64,000 nucleotides of DNA, taken from the NCBI RefSeq assembly GCF_963678865.1, contig NZ_OY787459.1:2260501-2324500 (forward strand), written 5' to 3'. The translations under genes and the position numbers were made by a program. Below the pieces are notes generated by a model, which was not told the origin of the DNA, made no database searches, and saw only the letters and a program-made list of their open reading frames with translations. The DNA comes from Maridesulfovibrio sp. Lineage in GTDB: Bacteria; Desulfobacterota; Desulfovibrionia; Desulfovibrionales; Desulfovibrionaceae. Positions 18,285 to 25,395 of this stretch are shown piece by piece (position 1 is the first letter of the stretch; each line of letters opens with the position of its first letter).

Positions 18285-18647
18285 TCATATTAGTTTTCGG
18301 ATCTCTCTGAATGCTTCATCTACGCTACCCACCGTTTCAGCGAAAAGCTTCTGAAGCTCCTTGTGGTTTTCTTGCAGCTCCACGGGGACAAGCTTTCCTT
18401 CAGAGTTTAGGTGGTAAGCAATTTGGTTCAGGTTGCCCCCGATTTGGCTGAAGCCGATTTTAAGATCTACGAGCGTCTTATGTATCTGCTGAAGAACTTC
18501 AATTCCAGTTTCATCAAAATCGTACAGACCAGACTGTACCAAGTCCCGGATCAAAGCGGATTTATTTTTTCCTTTCTCATTGGCCCTTTCTTCCAAGCAA
18601 GTGGCCAACTCTTCGTCTAATCTGAATATTTCTCTTTTGTCTTTCAT
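18285..18647 (-). CDS. MobC/TraJ-like relaxosome accessory protein
   Basis: From ATG 18647 (AGGAG nine bases upstream) the product has 120 residues. The N-terminus (EIFRLDEELATCLEERANEK then SALIRDLV) is a ribbon-helix-helix DNA-binding fold. The motif FSQIGGNLNQIAYHLN is the hallmark of MobC proteins, which bind oriT and help the relaxase open DNA. The start overlaps the stop of the VirB6-like gene (TAATG). A relaxase gene usually follows directly; here a terminator follows and no relaxase exists in the element. Confidence 0.8.
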   Translation of the reverse strand: MKDKREIFRLDEELATCLEERANEKGKNKSALIRDLVQSGLYDFDETGIEVLQQIHKTLVDLKIGFSQIGGNLNQIAYHLNSEGKLVPVELQENHKELQKLFAETVGSVDEAFREIRKLI

Positions 18648-19669
18648 TACTGCAACTCTCCTGCCTTTCTCAACCATTTGGAGTTCATCGCGCTATCAAA
18701 AGAGCCTTTGACCTTAGAACCCACCGCACCTAGAGAACTTGAACCAGAAGCAGCCCCACCACGATGAGCAAAAGATGAAAACGCAGCAGCTCCGGCCAGA
18801 GAGGCTACAGCAGCCACTCCTGTGGATGCTGTGGCCATACCTCCAGTTAAAGCGGAGGACATGTCAGGAACCTTTAATAAAATTCCAAAACAAACGAGAG
18901 ACCAGACAATCAAAGCGGCGAACTCTGCGTTAAATACTCCTTGTTCCACGAGAACATGAGCATAAAGGTTTAAGGATGATTCAACCCCTTGATATGCAAC
19001 ACTCATAACAATTGCCGCAAAAACCATCATCATGGAGTAGTTTGCAATAGCTTTTGCCCAAGACCAGAATATATGCCTAGTTTCTTTGAAAGCAGAAAGA
19101 AAAATGCACACAACGCCTACCACAAACATTACATGTACAACAAACAATGACATTATGATGAGTACTAAAAAACATATATACATTAATCCGTAGCTTATAC
19201 TGAATGTTCCAATTGCAACCCATGCTCTGATATATTCACCTGCATTTACCATTAAGTTCCCATCTGGAACTTGGTTCATCAACTGGTTGTATACAAGGGC
19301 GAAGCCATTATCTAAATGGTCAAATATGCCAATAAAATTAGTAACCTTACCTTTTGATGCAAACCAGCTAGAGGTATTAATTATCCATTTAATATATGGA
19401 AACACAATTTCTTGAATATAAAAAGACCCATTAAAACAACACGAGACAATACCAACCAATATCAGCATTGACCAAGCAAGCTCTTTCAATCTGTCCCCAG
19501 ACACTTTGCCGAACATTGCTTGAGCGCAGATATAAATTATGTATAGAGCTGTTAAGACTGTAGCCGCACCTGAAAATTCCTGCATCATTGAATGCATTTC
19601 AATCATGTAATGCTTCAATGACGAAAGAGTTAATGTTAAAACTTTTGTTGCAAGTGGAGTCAGTTCCAT
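18647..19669 (-). CDS. VirB6/TrbL-like type IV secretion inner-membrane protein
   Basis: The product has 340 residues with six or more membrane helices, a large periplasmic loop after the second or third helix, and a Gly/Ala/Ser-rich cytoplasmic tail (TGGMATASTGVAAVASLAG). This matches the VirB6/TrbL family that builds the inner-membrane channel of conjugation systems. It overlaps the VirB5-like gene upstream and the MobC-like gene downstream by single bases (TAATG at both joints), so all are one operon. No other core T4SS gene except VirB5 is present. Confidence 0.85.
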   Translation of the reverse strand: MELTPLATKVLTLTLSSLKHYMIEMHSMMQEFSGAATVLTALYIIYICAQAMFGKVSGDRLKELAWSMLILVGIVSCCFNGSFYIQEIVFPYIKWIINTSSWFASKGKVTNFIGIFDHLDNGFALVYNQLMNQVPDGNLMVNAGEYIRAWVAIGTFSISYGLMYICFLVLIIMSLFVVHVMFVVGVVCIFLSAFKETRHIFWSWAKAIANYSMMMVFAAIVMSVAYQGVESSLNLYAHVLVEQGVFNAEFAALIVWSLVCFGILLKVPDMSSALTGGMATASTGVAAVASLAGAAAFSSFAHRGGAASGSSSLGAVGSKVKGSFDSAMNSKWLRKAGELQ

Positions 19670-20595
19670 TATTTGCCTCCGTTCATGTCGATAATTTGAA
19701 GCAAAGTATCAGTTGAAGGATTTTCTAAATCTATGCCTTGGCTTTGCATTTGTTCATAAGGAGCAAGATATTTGGCCTTTGCTCTTTCATATTTGGCTTT
19801 CTTTTCAGCTTTCTCGGCCTGTATTCTTCTCAGCTCATCATCTTTAACGCCACTGAAATTCATAAGGGCCTGAGCCTCGCCAATCTGTGCAGATAAGGCC
19901 AGCTGCTCGGAGAGAATGCTGATTATCTGAGCCAGAAAGACATTTGTAAGATCCTGAGCCTCTTTGATGTTTTCTGTGGCATCAATTTTATTGGTCAGAT
20001 CCTCTAAGGCTGCGAATCTATCCTTCATTCCAGCAAGCAGATTTTCAGATTTTTCAATTGTATCCTTCAATCCTTGTTGCCGGAGCTGGTACTTTGGGGC
20101 CAGCGTTTGCCAAGGATTATAATCTGGTGACCGTGGATCTCCGAAAATTCCATCCAGCATATCTGCTGCTTCAGTGAAATCTCCAATTCCATCAATCAAA
20201 CTCATAATTTCCTTACCCCTGCCGACAACGCTTGAAGGAACGGCTTCTATCTGACTTTTAATGTCCTTGATTTTACCCACAAAGGCCTTTCCTTGATCGT
20301 AATAGCCTTTGACCTGATCTTTAATATCATTGAGTTCTTTAAGCTGCTCTGTTGCCATTTTGTACGTATCATTTAGAACTTTAATTTCTTGCATCTGGTT
20401 AGCAATTTGCTCTTTTGCTGCTGCTAACTGGAGCTTTGCTTCTGAAAGCTGTTGCACAAAATAACCATATGAGCCGGGATCACTGACCGTCATGGCTTCC
20501 GCTTTCATTGAGGAGAAAGCCAGGGCAATGAAAAAAGCAGTACAAACAGCCACAATTTTTTTAGTAGTAACTGCATATATATCGAGAGAAATCAT
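19669..20595 (-). CDS. VirB5/TrbJ-like pilus-tip or T4SS periplasmic protein
   Basis: ATG 20595 is chosen because AGGAGG lies seven bases upstream. The 308-residue product has a signal peptide (KKIVAVCTAFFIALAFSS, cleavage after AEA) and a long helical, coiled-coil body (SEAKLQLAAAKEQIANQMQE). A YDQGKAFVGKIKDI segment and C-terminal charged helix resemble TrbJ/VirB5, the minor pilus protein and entry-exclusion partner in IncP plasmids. It pairs with the VirB6-like protein, as in trbJ-trbL. Confidence 0.78.
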   Translation of the reverse strand: MISLDIYAVTTKKIVAVCTAFFIALAFSSMKAEAMTVSDPGSYGYFVQQLSEAKLQLAAAKEQIANQMQEIKVLNDTYKMATEQLKELNDIKDQVKGYYDQGKAFVGKIKDIKSQIEAVPSSVVGRGKEIMSLIDGIGDFTEAADMLDGIFGDPRSPDYNPWQTLAPKYQLRQQGLKDTIEKSENLLAGMKDRFAALEDLTNKIDATENIKEAQDLTNVFLAQIISILSEQLALSAQIGEAQALMNFSGVKDDELRRIQAEKAEKKAKYERAKAKYLAPYEQMQSQGIDLENPSTDTLLQIIDMNGGK

Positions 20596-20645
20596 AAACG
20601 CCTCCTGTAAGGGAGTTTCTGAAGGCCGGAGCTCTTCCGGCAAAT

Positions 20646-21035
20646 TTACACACTTCTTCTGCTGACAATATCCATGGACAATGCTTTCATTGCTGCAACA
20701 GCTTCGTCTAAGTGTGGTCCCGCCAATTCACAATCGCTTCTGCTAACAAGATGCCTTGCCAGCGCATTCAATTTTGCAACACCATCTTTTCCGTGCCGCT
20801 TTGCCAGTTCCCTATCGAGTTCTTTTTCTTCCCTTATAATCTTCCTGCGTTTCCTTCTGATCTGCCTCAACTGTTCGTCTATTTCTGCGTATTCTATGAG
20901 TTCTTTATACTGCAAGGACTGCCCAAGCCGACTCTGACAAAGGGCATGAATGATCCTGACAAACTCAGTAGTTCTATTTGAAAACTTTATAAGGAGCTCT
21001 TCGAATGAAAGAGCACACAGTGATGAAAGAGCCAT
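20646..21035 (-). CDS. Small helical protein beside oriT
   Basis: From ATG 21035 (GGAGGAG upstream) the product has 129 residues. It is highly charged in the middle (RQIRRKRRKIIREEKELDRELAKRHG), predicting a basic coiled coil, with a soluble C-terminal helix. It is the first gene of the transfer operon and is transcribed away from oriT, like oriT-flanking DNA-binding genes such as traK in IncP plasmids. Similar size and position suggest a relaxosome role, but no family signature is visible. Confidence 0.65.
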   Translation of the reverse strand: MALSSLCALSFEELLIKFSNRTTEFVRIIHALCQSRLGQSLQYKELIEYAEIDEQLRQIRRKRRKIIREEKELDRELAKRHGKDGVAKLNALARHLVSRSDCELAGPHLDEAVAAMKALSMDIVSRRSV

Positions 21036-21130
21036 AACTCCTCCTGTATTTCTGTTGCGCTCATATTTGGGGCGTTGCCTTGCGTGGCATAATCTGCATT
21101 TTCCAAAGGCATGATCTCGGCACGAGATTT

Positions 21131-21171
21131 GGTACCTCAAAACTCAATTTTTTTTGGGTACCTCAAAACTC
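21131..21171. repeat. Direct repeats of GGTACCTCAAAACTC upstream of transfer operon
   Basis: The 15-base unit occurs at 21131-21145 and 21157-21171, 26 bp apart start to start, and an inverted copy with one change lies at 21643-21657 on the far side of the iterons. The pair sits about 100 bases before the transfer operon, suggesting operators for an element-encoded regulator of both transfer and replication genes. Confidence 0.55.
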
Positions 21172-21314
21172 CATAAGTTACGTTTTCAGCGAAAGTGTAA
21201 CGTATGGTTGTGCCTTTCCCGCCGGGACCCTTTAGGGAAGGCGGAAGCGGGGGCCCCTCAGGGGGGTGAAACCCATCTATTGCGCCAGCAAGAGCAGGAC
21301 GAGGCCACGCCGAG

Positions 21315-21344
21315 GCATTTTGTCATACAAAATGCGTATCCTGC
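21315..21344 (+). other. oriT with IncP-type nick site
   Basis: A perfect 9-bp inverted repeat GCATTTTGT/ACAAAATGC with a 3-base loop (21315-21335) is followed one base later by TATCCTG and C. The sequence YATCCTG|Y just downstream of an inverted repeat is the nick region of RP4 and relatives (MOBP). The predicted nick lies between 21343 and 21344. A MobC-like protein and VirB5/VirB6-like proteins in the same element agree with this reading. Confidence 0.75.
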
Positions 21345-21491
21345 CATGACACTTAAACGCCATAATATGTGCGATTTAACCTGTTCATACGGGCCAAATT
21401 CGGTTAGTTTTCACTAAGCAGCTCGAACCGAGAGCACAACCACTTAGAATAATAACATTTACACAAACAAATAATCGAAAACCCGAAAAAC

Positions 21492-21617
21492 GTGGGGGTC
21501 CCTTTTTTTGATGTGGGGATGCTAATTTTTCATGTGGGGGCTATCTTTTTTCCTGTAGCGACCCTGCTTTCAACCGTAGTGAAACCGTCAAACATCGTAG
21601 GGGCTACTTTTTAAGCG
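21492..21617 (+). repeat. Six 21-bp iterons (candidate vegetative origin)
   Basis: Units start at 21492, 21513, 21534, 21555, 21576 and 21597, exactly 21 bp apart. Each begins GTGGGG or GTAG and most continue into a T-rich stretch (for example GTGGGGATGCTAATTTTTCAT pattern). Two helical turns per unit and location beside a winged-helix protein gene are what theta-replicating plasmids show at their origins. Units four and five are the most diverged. Confidence 0.7.
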
Positions 21618-21680
21618 AACATGCTCGTGAAAGAGTAAAAAGGAGCTTTGAGGTACCAAACACTCCTTTTCAGCTACCAT

Positions 21681-22025
21681 CTAGGGCGTATCTTCCGACG
21701 AATAGCACCTATCCCAACGATAATATTTATCGATATCAATTCTCCACGCCTCTTTGTGCATCTTCGAAAGGATAGTATAGGCGGTAATGAATAAATGCCG
21801 CTCACTCTCAAAGTCTGGGCGCATAAGTTCATAGTATTTTTGTGTTGCCGGACTGAGCTTAATGCGTGTGGTCTTCAAATCTTTATCCCGATACTCTGGA
21901 ATCTCTGGATAATTCTGTGCTTGAAAAAGGTACCACATTGCCCCGCCGGACTCCGCGATCATATCTTTGTCGCGTAGATGTTCCGGCAGATCCACGAAGA
22001 GGGTGATGCTTTTACGCTCTGGCAT
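21681..22025 (-). CDS. Uncharacterised element protein (114 aa)
   Basis: ATG 22025 is chosen because GGGGGC lies six bases upstream; the frame upstream is inside the preceding gene. The soluble product begins PERKSITLFVDLPEHLRDK and ends in an aromatic helix (KEAWRIDIDKYYRWDRC). Its start overlaps the 3' end of the candidate initiator gene by 14 bases, so they are translated together. A regulatory or replication accessory role is plausible from position only. Confidence 0.6.
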   Translation of the reverse strand: MPERKSITLFVDLPEHLRDKDMIAESGGAMWYLFQAQNYPEIPEYRDKDLKTTRIKLSPATQKYYELMRPDFESERHLFITAYTILSKMHKEAWRIDIDKYYRWDRCYSSEDTP

Positions 22026-23004
22026 TGCTGCCCCCTTTCTGCCCGTAGATATTCTTATCCCAATAAAGACGTAAGCTTCGTTGCTCATCCAATCCGTTAC
22101 TGTGGAGCATAAGTATTCTTTCTCTCTCCTCATCAGAGAGCTCAAGCAGCCAGACTTCATGCAAGGCATCCACTTCCCGTTTCTTGGCCTTCTTAACGGC
22201 TCTCAATTGTTCTTCAGCTTCATCAGCTGCTTGCTCTTCAGCCGTTTTAAAACCGTCCGGCTTGTTTAGTTTCCCGCCGATTAAAAGAGCTTTAAAGATA
22301 TAACCAAGGAGTTTTTCAACAGGCTGCTCCTTACTATCTTTGAATCCACCGTTTTTAATTCCATAATTCGCATACTCTAAAGACGTCAGCACCATGTTAA
22401 GATGCTCGCCTGACTTGTCTCTTTTCTGGACAATTTGACGTAGTTGGTCAGCACCAAATCCTACCCCTGCGAGGGCGGGATATTTGCTACTTATTTCTTC
22501 ATCAGTCACCGCAAGAATTTTCAAAGCCTCGTTAGAGTAAGTAGATTTAATATTACTACTAACTATACTAGTTTGAAGCCCCATAACGGATGCAGGTGCA
22601 ACTGACGCCTCATTTAGGATAAAATTCTGATAGTGATTACAAATTGGCTTCAGGTTAACCTCAAGCCCTTGAAAGCGTCCGTCCCGAATTTTTCTTTTTG
22701 TCAGAAAACCTTCATACGCAAATTTTGTTAATATTCTCTGCACAGTATCAACGCTAACACCTGTTGCGTAATGTATATCAATGCACCTTATTTTGAAGCA
22801 GGAACCAACCCCGTATTCCTTGATCAGAAACGAAAGAACCACATTCATATTCTTGGTAAGGCTGGTAAAAACAGATTTCAGTGAGGCTTTATTTGCCCCG
22901 TCAATTGCACCGCGATTTGCGGCGGCAATTGCAGATGCATTGACATTTGAAGGGGCATCAGTGGGGGCATTTGCAGCAACAATTTTAAGCTTACCTTGGG
23001 GCAT
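22012..23004 (-). CDS. Winged-helix protein, candidate replication initiator
   Basis: From ATG 23004 (AAAGGGG seven to ten bases upstream) the product has 330 residues. After an Ala/Asn-rich N-terminus, residues 55-130 look like a winged helix (TGVSVDTVQRILTKFAYEGFLTKRKI). A Cys/His segment and a charged C-terminal half follow (EEQAADEAEEQLRAVKKAKK). It begins within the end of the AlpA-like gene and lies next to the iterons, which suggests an initiator or copy-control role. It does not match a Rep family I can name. Confidence 0.6.
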   Translation of the reverse strand: MPQGKLKIVAANAPTDAPSNVNASAIAAANRGAIDGANKASLKSVFTSLTKNMNVVLSFLIKEYGVGSCFKIRCIDIHYATGVSVDTVQRILTKFAYEGFLTKRKIRDGRFQGLEVNLKPICNHYQNFILNEASVAPASVMGLQTSIVSSNIKSTYSNEALKILAVTDEEISSKYPALAGVGFGADQLRQIVQKRDKSGEHLNMVLTSLEYANYGIKNGGFKDSKEQPVEKLLGYIFKALLIGGKLNKPDGFKTAEEQAADEAEEQLRAVKKAKKREVDALHEVWLLELSDEERERILMLHSNGLDEQRSLRLYWDKNIYGQKGGSNARA

Positions 23005-23242
23005 GGGCATTCCCCTTTTCAATGGCAAAGCTTCTTGCACTTAACCACGTAAGCAGTTCTTCAGTTCGGTAAGCAACTCTACCGCTGACTTTGATTCTGG
23101 GAGGGCCTTCACCAAGGCTGTCGAGATTCGCAAGGCTTTTGGAGGAAATTACCCCGCCAAGGAACTTTTCAACGTGGCTACGGCTGATGATAGGGGGCAG
23201 TTTATCTGCCAGATCGATAAGGGAAGTTTGCACTTTTGCCAT
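22991..23242 (-). CDS. AlpA/excisionase-like small DNA-binding protein
   Basis: The product has 83 residues. The layout, PIISRSHVEKFLGG as a recognition helix region, then GEGPPRIKVSGRVAYRTEELLTWL, is the MerR-type excisionase/AlpA fold, in which a bound protein reads DNA and bends it. It overlaps the following gene by 14 bases. As the only such protein in the element it is the likely recombination-directionality factor or a regulator of the downstream replication genes. Confidence 0.7.
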   Translation of the reverse strand: MAKVQTSLIDLADKLPPIISRSHVEKFLGGVISSKSLANLDSLGEGPPRIKVSGRVAYRTEELLTWLSARSFAIEKGNAHAPR

Positions 23243-23341
23243 ACGATTTCCTTTTGCTTTTCCCTGTGTTTCCGTGGGGAAACTGTGGGTGTTTGAAACC
23301 GTATGGCAAAAAACAGGATTGGAATCACGGAATGGAAAATT

Positions 23342-24412
23342 TTAATTTTTAAATTCCGAGTTATGTGCATCTAATATTTCTTTGGGTGGCCCCATGCGAG
23401 ACAACATTTTCTCTGCCCACTTTCTTTTCACTATATGCTCAATTTTTGAATACTCTGATTGCTTACGAGCAGATTTCTTACGGAATCGCGGTTTCTTGGA
23501 TTCTGATAACGACTTAGGAAACACACCACTTTCAGCGTCCTCAATAAAACGCTCTGCTGCTCTAATAAGCTTATTAAAAGTCCTAACATGGGAATCATAT
23601 TTCCCATCATTTTCTTTATTCGTTTCCATCATCTTCTCAACGGCTTTATCCTTATTTTCGGCAGAAGCAAGTGCGTCATATGCATCAAGACATTTCTGAT
23701 AAAATTTCAGCTGAATCTGTCCAGTAGTAAAAAAAGGCTTTGTCCCTTGGGATGCCCTTCCTTCAGGGCCAACATGCACACGGTCCAAAACATGTTTGAA
23801 ATCTTTTAAAATAACTTCCTTAGACACATGTGGATTTATTATGAAAGCGGTTTGTAAAGGGTTCCAGCAATAACCATCACCCTCTTGTGTTGCATCCAAA
23901 TATCTTGAAATGTTAGACTGTACTTCCCATGTATCCACCAGCTGCCCTTGTTTCCCATTATGACGCTGGGCAGTGCCAATCAAATCCATAACCGATTCCC
24001 TGACACCGTATACTCCACGAATTTCATAGAATTCATAGAACAACTTAACTCGGTGAATCACGTCTTCAAATGGATCATTAAAAACATCCTGAAACAGACC
24101 ATAAACTGTCTCCAAAGCCTCATCGATAGACATTTCTTGGTTGTATGGCTGTTCACGGACTTCCTCAGAAATATTTTCCCAGACCCAATCTCTATAAGGT
24201 TTTCCCAAGTCGTTACCATAGCAACACCATGACCGGATAAGTTCATTTTCAAATGGAGCAGTGCGCTTTGTTTCGTTTACAAGATCACATAGTTTTTTAT
24301 ATCGCTCGCTGCGCTTTAAAAACTCCCGGAAGTACCTAAACTTTTCTATTTCATTAGGCTTCACTTTATGAACAGGCATTTGGTGTCGGTCTATGTCGAA
24401 ATAAGAATCCAT
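23342..24412 (-). CDS. Large element protein of unknown function
   Basis: The product has 356 residues and starts after GGGGATAG. The N-terminus has FRYFREFLKRSERYKKLCD and a Trp-rich stretch (SWCCYGNDLGKPYRDWVW) that recalls N-terminal domains of integrative-element regulators (DUF6499-like); this is an impression. The C-terminal third is basic (KKPRFRKKSARKQS), suggesting nucleic-acid contact. It is the gene nearest attR and is transcribed toward the replication genes. Confidence 0.6.
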   Translation of the reverse strand: MDSYFDIDRHQMPVHKVKPNEIEKFRYFREFLKRSERYKKLCDLVNETKRTAPFENELIRSWCCYGNDLGKPYRDWVWENISEEVREQPYNQEMSIDEALETVYGLFQDVFNDPFEDVIHRVKLFYEFYEIRGVYGVRESVMDLIGTAQRHNGKQGQLVDTWEVQSNISRYLDATQEGDGYCWNPLQTAFIINPHVSKEVILKDFKHVLDRVHVGPEGRASQGTKPFFTTGQIQLKFYQKCLDAYDALASAENKDKAVEKMMETNKENDGKYDSHVRTFNKLIRAAERFIEDAESGVFPKSLSESKKPRFRKKSARKQSEYSKIEHIVKRKWAEKMLSRMGPPKEILDAHNSEFKN

Positions 24413-24519
24413 TCTATCCCCACACTACTTAAAGAGTGTTGATGTTTTCTTTGTATTTTAAATTTGCGTTAGCAATAAACGCATTATTAATCGACAAATA
24501 CGAAACCTACAACAAAAAA

Positions 24520-24538
24520 GGGGACAAAAACGGGGACA
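24520..24538. repeat. GGGGAC pair at right element end
   Basis: GGGGACAAAAACGGGGAC lies three bases inside the right direct repeat and nearly equals the unit at 11753-11771. Matching units at both ends in the same orientation suggest recombinase or accessory-protein binding sites. Confidence 0.5.
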
Positions 24539-24541
24539 ACT

Positions 24542-24646
24542 CATATTTTAGGCAAAACAAAAGGGCTTACACATTAAGTGTAAGCCCTTGATTTTATTAT
24601 GGAGCCAACGATCGGAATTGAACCGACGGCCTGCTGGTTACGAATC
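24542..24646. repeat. attR: direct repeat over tRNA-Thr 3' part and terminator
   Basis: This is the partner of 11527-11631, with three differences. It includes the hairpin AAGGGCTTACAC/GTGTAAGCCCTT (24561-24589), which on the minus strand is followed by a T run and terminates the tRNA transcript. The element therefore restores both the tRNA 3' end and its terminator. Confidence 0.9.
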
Positions 24647-24675
24647 AGCTGCTCTACCGACTGAGCTACGTTGGC
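24600..24675 (-). tRNA. tRNA-Thr (anticodon CGU), CCA encoded
   Basis: On the minus strand the acceptor arm GCCAACG pairs with CGTTGGC, the D arm is GCTC/GAGC, the anticodon loop reads TTCGTAA and the T loop TTCAATT; CCA is encoded. The anticodon CGU reads ACG (Thr). The anticodon stem has one A-C mismatch at its loop end. A TTGACC/GATAAA promoter lies upstream at 24693-24720. The 3' 47 bases are the attachment site of the neighbouring element. Confidence 0.93.
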
Positions 24676-24692
24676 TTTTGGTAAGGAGTTTC

Positions 24693-24720
24693 TTTATCTT
24701 AGCACATATTTTGTGGTCAA
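24693..24720 (-). promoter_or_regulatory. Sigma-70 type promoter of tRNA-Thr
   Basis: On the minus strand TTGACC (24720-24715), a 16-base spacer and GATAAA (24698-24693) lie about 17 bases before the tRNA 5' end, a normal distance for a start site. Confidence 0.5.
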
Positions 24721-24737
24721 GTCTAAAATTCAAAAAA

Positions 24738-24761
24738 GACTCCTGCCGGGCGGCTGGAGTC
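24738..24761 (-). terminator. Terminator of thiol peroxidase gene
   Basis: GACTCC and GGAGTC close a GC-rich loop, with TTTTTTG following on the minus strand, 25 bases after the stop of the peroxidase gene. Confidence 0.75.
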
Positions 24762-24786
24762 TTTCAAACTTTATTGAATTGGGGTA

Positions 24787-25302
24787 TTAAACCAGCTTTT
24801 TCGCAGCAGCGAGAGCTGCATCATAATCAGGTTCTTCAGTAATTTCATTCACATACTGCACATACTGCACGATACCGGACTTATCAACGACAAAAACAGC
24901 ACGACTTAAGAGACGCAGTTCCTTAATCAGCACACCGTAAGCCTCGCCAAAAGAAGAATCCTTATAGTCAGAAAGAGTCTGCACTGCTTCAACTCCAGCC
25001 GCACCGCACCAACGTGCTTGAGCAAAAGGAAGATCCATGGACAGAGTCAGGATTTTAATATCCTCGCCGAGACTTGCGGCTTCGTTATTGAACCTGCGTG
25101 TTTCCATGTCGCAAACCGGAGTATCAAGAGAGGGAACTGCGCTAAGGATAAGAACCTTACCACCAAAATCAGCCAAAGCCTTAGGGCCTAATTCGTTGTC
25201 TGTGGCACTGAATTCAGGAGCTTTGTCTCCGACCTTGATTTCATTGCCGACTAAAGTCAAAGGATTACCCTGAAAGGTAATTATTCCTGTTCTTTCGTTC
25301 AT
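24787..25302 (-). CDS. tpx: Thiol peroxidase (Tpx-type peroxiredoxin)
   Basis: The product has 171 residues, the usual Tpx length. The peroxidatic cysteine is Cys64 in SLDTPVCDMETRRF and the resolving one is Cys99 in ARWCG, the spacing typical of Tpx. It reduces hydrogen and organic peroxides in the cytoplasm using thioredoxin. It is a single gene with its own terminator and starts just outside the integrated element. Confidence 0.95.
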   Translation of the reverse strand: MNERTGIITFQGNPLTLVGNEIKVGDKAPEFSATDNELGPKALADFGGKVLILSAVPSLDTPVCDMETRRFNNEAASLGEDIKILTLSMDLPFAQARWCGAAGVEAVQTLSDYKDSSFGEAYGVLIKELRLLSRAVFVVDKSGIVQYVQYVNEITEEPDYDAALAAAKKLV

Positions 25303-25395
25303 GATTTAACTCCGTTAATTTAATTTTCCGTTATACCTTAAGTAGCATAATACATTATTCCCTACAACAACACTCCGGTTTTTTATAACTCCGAA

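Larger units (their letters stand above)
21036..21680. other. Non-coding control region with oriT and iterons
   Basis: No protein is supported in these 645 bases; an 87-residue frame at 21154-21417 has no ribosome site. The region holds two direct and one inverted copy of GGTACCTCAAAACTC (21131, 21157, 21643), a GTTAC/GTAAC inverted repeat near 21177-21201, an oriT-like inverted repeat and nick site (21315-21344) and six 21-bp iterons (21492-21617). Together these form a plasmid-like origin region between two divergent control modules. Confidence 0.75.
11527..24646. mobile_element. 13-kb integrated mobilizable element in tRNA-Thr
   Basis: Two 105-bp direct repeats, 11527-11631 and 24542-24646, differ at only three positions and are offset by exactly 13,015 bp. 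Each holds the 3' 47 bases of tRNA-Thr and its terminator hairpin. A tyrosine recombinase starts just inside the left repeat. The cargo includes VirB5- and VirB6-like proteins, a MobC-like protein, an IncP-type oriT, 21-bp iterons, a candidate initiator and an AlpA/excisionase-like protein. There is no relaxase, coupling protein or T4SS ATPase. The element therefore should need a helper to transfer. Confidence 0.9.

Noticed and set aside
21154-21417. An 87-residue frame over the oriT region
   Set aside because: No ribosome binding site, and it covers the inverted repeats of the origin region.
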